Shown here piece after piece: positions 53,331 to 56,131 of a stretch of DNA of 56,131 nucleotides; positions within the stretch are counted from its first letter, which is position 1, and each line of letters begins with the position of its first letter. A program made the position numbers and the translations under genes. Under the pieces are notes generated by a model. It searched no databases. It worked only from the letters and a program-made list of their open reading frames with translations, and was not told where the DNA came from. Origin of the DNA: Prochlorococcus sp. AG-347-E03 (GTDB lineage: Bacteria; Cyanobacteriota; Cyanobacteriia; PCC-6307; Cyanobiaceae); assembly GCA_003279115.1 (NCBI GenBank), contig QCBG01000008.1, forward strand, positions 1-56,131. Reading direction: 5' to 3'.

Positions 53331-54548
53331 ATGTCATTAACTCAATCAAAAAAGGTTAATAGTCTCTCCAAAAGATATTCAACTCATATTGAGAGAAGGA
53401 TAACTAGAACAGTAATGGTGGGTGATGTAGCTATTGGAAGTGATTATCCAGTAAGAGTTCAATCGATGATAAATGAAGATACGATGGATGTCGAAAATGC
53501 TTTCTTAGCTATCAAAAGACTTCATGATGTGGGTTGTGAAATAGTAAGGTTAACTGTCCCTTCCTTAGCACATGCCAAAGCAGTAGGAGATATAAAGGCA
53601 AAATTACTAGAAAATAATATCAATACCCCCTTGGTGGCTGATGTTCACCATAATGGTATGAAAATTGCAATGGAAGTTGCAAAACATGTTGATAAAGTAA
53701 GAATTAATCCTGGATTGTTTGTTTTTGAAAAATCAGACCCTACAAGAACTGAATATACAGATGAGGAATTTGAAACTATTAAGCAAACAATACTTAAAAG
53801 ATTTACCCCTTTAGTTGAAGTTTTAAAGGCTGAAAACAAGGCTCTAAGAATTGGAGTTAATCATGGGTCTCTATCTGAGAGGATGCTTTTTACTTATGGA
53901 GATACGCCATTAGGAATGACAGAATCTGCGATGGAGTTCGTCAAAATTTGTGATGAGCTTGATTTTCATAACATAATTATTTCTATGAAAGCTTCTAGGG
54001 CTCCGGTCATGATGGCAGCTTACAGAATGATTGCAGATAGGCTTGACTCAGAAGGATATAATTATCCCTTACATTTAGGAGTGACTGAAGCTGGTGATGG
54101 TGATTATGGAAGGATTAAAAGTACTGCAGGAATTGGAACACTTTTAGCAGAGGGATTAGGAGATACCATTAGAGTTTCCTTAACAGAAGCTCCAGAAAAG
54201 GAAATACCAGTGTGCTATTCAATTTTGCAGTCTTTAGGATTAAGAAAAACAATGGTTGAATATATCAGTTGCCCTAGTTGTGGTAGAACACTTTTCAATC
54301 TAGAAGAAGTTGTAGATAAAGTTAGGAACGCTACTTCACATTTGACTGGTTTAGATATAGCAATAATGGGATGCATAGTAAATGGACCAGGAGAAATGGC
54401 AGATGCTGATTATGGTTATGTTGGCAAAGGCAAAGGAACTATTGCCTTATATAGAAGGAAAGAAGAGATAAAAAGAGTACCTGAAGATGAGGGTGTTAAT
54501 GCTTTAATCCAACTTATTAAGGATGATGGGAAGTGGATTGATCCTTAA
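53331..54548 (+). CDS. ispG: 4-hydroxy-3-methylbut-2-enyl diphosphate synthase
   Basis: The 405-residue enzyme performs the penultimate step of the MEP isoprenoid pathway and uses a [4Fe-4S] cluster. [20 protein letters not shown] opens the TIM-barrel domain. Cluster ligands are the pair in [11 protein letters not shown] (about 309-312) and one in [12 protein letters not shown] (about 343-346), with a Glu ligand nearby. VRINPG and [15 protein letters not shown] are also diagnostic. Length matches the short bacterial/cyanobacterial form. Start ATG at 53331. In cyanobacteria the electron donor is ferredoxin. Confidence 0.97.
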   Translation: MSLTQSKKVNSLSKRYSTHIERRITRTVMVGDVAIGSDYPVRVQSMINEDTMDVENAFLAIKRLHDVGCEIVRLTVPSLAHAKAVGDIKAKLLENNINTPLVADVHHNGMKIAMEVAKHVDKVRINPGLFVFEKSDPTRTEYTDEEFETIKQTILKRFTPLVEVLKAENKALRIGVNHGSLSERMLFTYGDTPLGMTESAMEFVKICDELDFHNIIISMKASRAPVMMAAYRMIADRLDSEGYNYPLHLGVTEAGDGDYGRIKSTAGIGTLLAEGLGDTIRVSLTEAPEKEIPVCYSILQSLGLRKTMVEYISCPSCGRTLFNLEEVVDKVRNATSHLTGLDIAIMGCIVNGPGEMADADYGYVGKGKGTIALYRRKEEIKRVPEDEGVNALIQLIKDDGKWIDP

Positions 54549-54601
54549 GGATTTGTCAAATTTTCGAGATTATAAATAAATTCTTTTTATAATAAAAAAT
54601 A

Positions 54602-55945
54602 TTGAATTCTTTGAAGATAAGAAAATTGTCTAAGAAAAAATTTGTAATTCTGTTTGCGACAACCTTTTCTGGGCTATTTCTGAATAATTTTGCAGGAGCA
54701 ACAGTTTTAAATAATAGTTATAAAGAAGTAATTGATCATGTTTGGCAAATTGTATATAGAGATTTTCTTGATTCAAGCGGTAAATTTCGAAAGTCCAATT
54801 GGATTAATATAAGAAAAGAAGTTTTATCAAAAACATATTCAGATAGCAATGATGCATATGATGCGATTAGAAATATGCTTTCTAATTTGGATGATTCTTA
54901 TACAAGATTTTTAGAACCAAAGGAATTTAATCAAATGAGAATTGACACCTCTGGCGAATTAACTGGAATTGGTATCCAAATAGTTAAAGATAAAGAATCG
55001 GATGATTTAATAATTATTTCTCCCATAGAGGGCACCCCTGCATTTGATGCTGGAATTAAAGCTAGAGACAAAATATTATCTATAGATGACATTTCTACTG
55101 AAGGTATGAATATTGAGGATGCCGTGAAATTAATAAGAGGACAAAGAGGTACTAAAGTAAAGCTTGAAATTCTTAGAGGTTCTCAATCCTTTTTTAAGAC
55201 TTTATCAAGAGAAAAAATTGAAATAAAATCTGTAACAAGTAAAGTCAATCAAACCAAAAATGGCTTATCAATTGGCTATGTAAGAATTAAACAATTTAAT
55301 GCAAATGCGTCCAAAGAAACTAGAGATGCTATTAAGGATTTAGAAACAAAAAAAGTGGCAGGATATGTTCTTGACTTGAGAAGTAATCCTGGAGGTTTAT
55401 TAGAATCAAGCATTGATATCTCAAGGCACTTCATTAACAAAGGAGTAATAGTAAGTACAGTAAGTAAAGATGGTTTAAAAGAAACAAAAAAAGGAAACGG
55501 TCAAGCTCTAACAAAAAAGCCCTTAGTTGTCTTAGTTAATGAGGGCTCTGCTAGTGCTAGTGAAATAGTCTCTGGTGCAATAAAAGATAACAAAAGAGGA
55601 AAATTAGTTGGGAAGAAAACATTTGGTAAAGGTCTAGTTCAATCCATGAGAACTTTAGTTGATGGTTCAGGTCTAACTGTTACAGTCGCTAAGTATCTAA
55701 CTCCGAACGGCACTGATATAAACAAATCTGGAATTATTCCAGACATAGAAGTAAGAATGAATATAAACCCTATACTTCAAAGAGAGATAGGAACTAGAAA
55801 AGATAAACAATATAGAGCTGGTGAAAAAGAGCTAATAAATATAATTAATAGAAAGAATCAGATAAGCGAATTTAATCCCGACACCACAAACCTTAATGCA
55901 TTCCTAAAAATTAATAAGGAAGATAAAGTATTTTCATTAAATTAA
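54602..55945 (+). CDS. ctpA: Carboxyl-terminal processing protease
   Basis: A 447-residue exported serine protease; cyanobacterial relatives (CtpA) mature the D1 photosystem II protein. A signal/anchor lies at about 13-33, a PDZ domain at about 110-195 (GELTGIGIQIV, GTPAFDAGIKARDKILSID) and the S41 peptidase domain follows. The catalytic pair is S318 (EGSASASEI) and K343 (FGKG), 25 residues apart as in the family. Start TTG at 54602, which gives the basic N-terminus expected before the signal. Its stop overlaps the end of nadA by 4 bases on the other strand. Confidence 0.94.
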   Translation: MNSLKIRKLSKKKFVILFATTFSGLFLNNFAGATVLNNSYKEVIDHVWQIVYRDFLDSSGKFRKSNWINIRKEVLSKTYSDSNDAYDAIRNMLSNLDDSYTRFLEPKEFNQMRIDTSGELTGIGIQIVKDKESDDLIIISPIEGTPAFDAGIKARDKILSIDDISTEGMNIEDAVKLIRGQRGTKVKLEILRGSQSFFKTLSREKIEIKSVTSKVNQTKNGLSIGYVRIKQFNANASKETRDAIKDLETKKVAGYVLDLRSNPGGLLESSIDISRHFINKGVIVSTVSKDGLKETKKGNGQALTKKPLVVLVNEGSASASEIVSGAIKDNKRGKLVGKKTFGKGLVQSMRTLVDGSGLTVTVAKYLTPNGTDINKSGIIPDIEVRMNINPILQREIGTRKDKQYRAGEKELINIINRKNQISEFNPDTTNLNAFLKINKEDKVFSLN

Positions 55946-56131
55946 TTACTCATATCCAGCATTCTCTTTATTGGCACATAGGCTCTTCTTATTATTTCTG
56001 GGTCTAGTTCAATAGACGGGGAATTATTTTTCAAACAATCAAGAATTTTTTCTAAAGTATTTAATTTCATATATGGACACTCGTTACATTTACAACCTTC
56101 TACATCGGGAACTTCAATAAAAATTTTATTA
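55942..56131 (-). CDS. nadA: Quinolinate synthase, C-terminal part only
   Basis: The reading frame on the minus strand enters from the right edge and ends at TAA 55942-55944. About 62 residues are seen. EVPDVEGCKCNECPYMKLNT carries the last iron-sulfur cysteine motif of NadA, and IRRAYVPIKRMLDMS is the usual C-terminus. NadA condenses iminoaspartate with dihydroxyacetone phosphate to quinolinate for NAD synthesis. The gene is cut by the window and looks intact in what is visible. Confidence 0.9.
   Translation of the reverse strand, partial: NKIFIEVPDVEGCKCNECPYMKLNTLEKILDCLKNNSPSIELDPEIIRRAYVPIKRMLDMSN

Overview
The window is a strongly A+T-rich stretch of densely packed bacterial chromosome. 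It looks like a marine picocyanobacterium, most probably Prochlorococcus. Reasons: MetA/MetY methionine synthesis, a CbiX-type chelatase with a His-rich tail, B12-dependent class II ribonucleotide reductase, a fused PhnE in a phnDCE set, a VTE6-like DUF92 protein, CtpA, cyanobacterial DUF2811, DUF3531 and CPP1-like proteins, and a glutamine-riboswitch-like RNA in front of a tiny TYRG (DUF4278-type) peptide. Many starts are TTG or GTG. Genus and clade are inference; I could not run a search.

Layout. 1-9.6 kb: sulfur and housekeeping metabolism (metY, metA, a SulP transporter, an FAD oxidoreductase, a CbiX-type chelatase, DUF2811, a GMC oxidoreductase, a lumenal pentapeptide protein). 9.6-15.1 kb: mostly leftward small genes (a ribbon-helix-helix/GIY-YIG-like pair, glyoxalase I, a Tic20-like protein, then unrecognised secreted and membrane proteins, a VTT-like protein and a methyltransferase) ending at tRNA-Ser(UGA). 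This looks like a strain-variable patch.

15.4-36.3 kb: a nearly self-contained type IV pilus locus. A leftward DUF1800/DUF1501 pair leads in. Then come rightward small secreted proteins, the prepilin peptidase and five prepilin-like genes, including a 767-aa PilX/HpsA-like protein and a minor pilin fused to a complete von Willebrand A domain. A leftward operon encodes PilP-, PilM-, PilN- and PilO-like proteins and the secretin PilQ. A divergent rightward operon encodes PilB, PilT, PilC and a membrane-anchored HExxH protein. Together these provide processing, subunits, alignment complex, outer-membrane pore, extension and retraction motors, platform and a candidate tip adhesin.

36.3-38.3 kb: small genes, including a 33-aa TYRG peptide preceded by a glutamine-riboswitch-like leader. 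The last 32 residues of the PilM-like protein closely match this peptide, the most unexpected link in the window. 38.4-56.1 kb: conserved core genes: nrdJ, a methyltransferase, prfC, a CPP1-like protein, hslO, an ABC ATPase, DUF3531, rsmE, a VTE6-like gene, an SGNH hydrolase, phnE-phnC-phnD, an aspartate aminotransferase, a short uracil-DNA glycosylase, ispG, ctpA and the 3' end of nadA.
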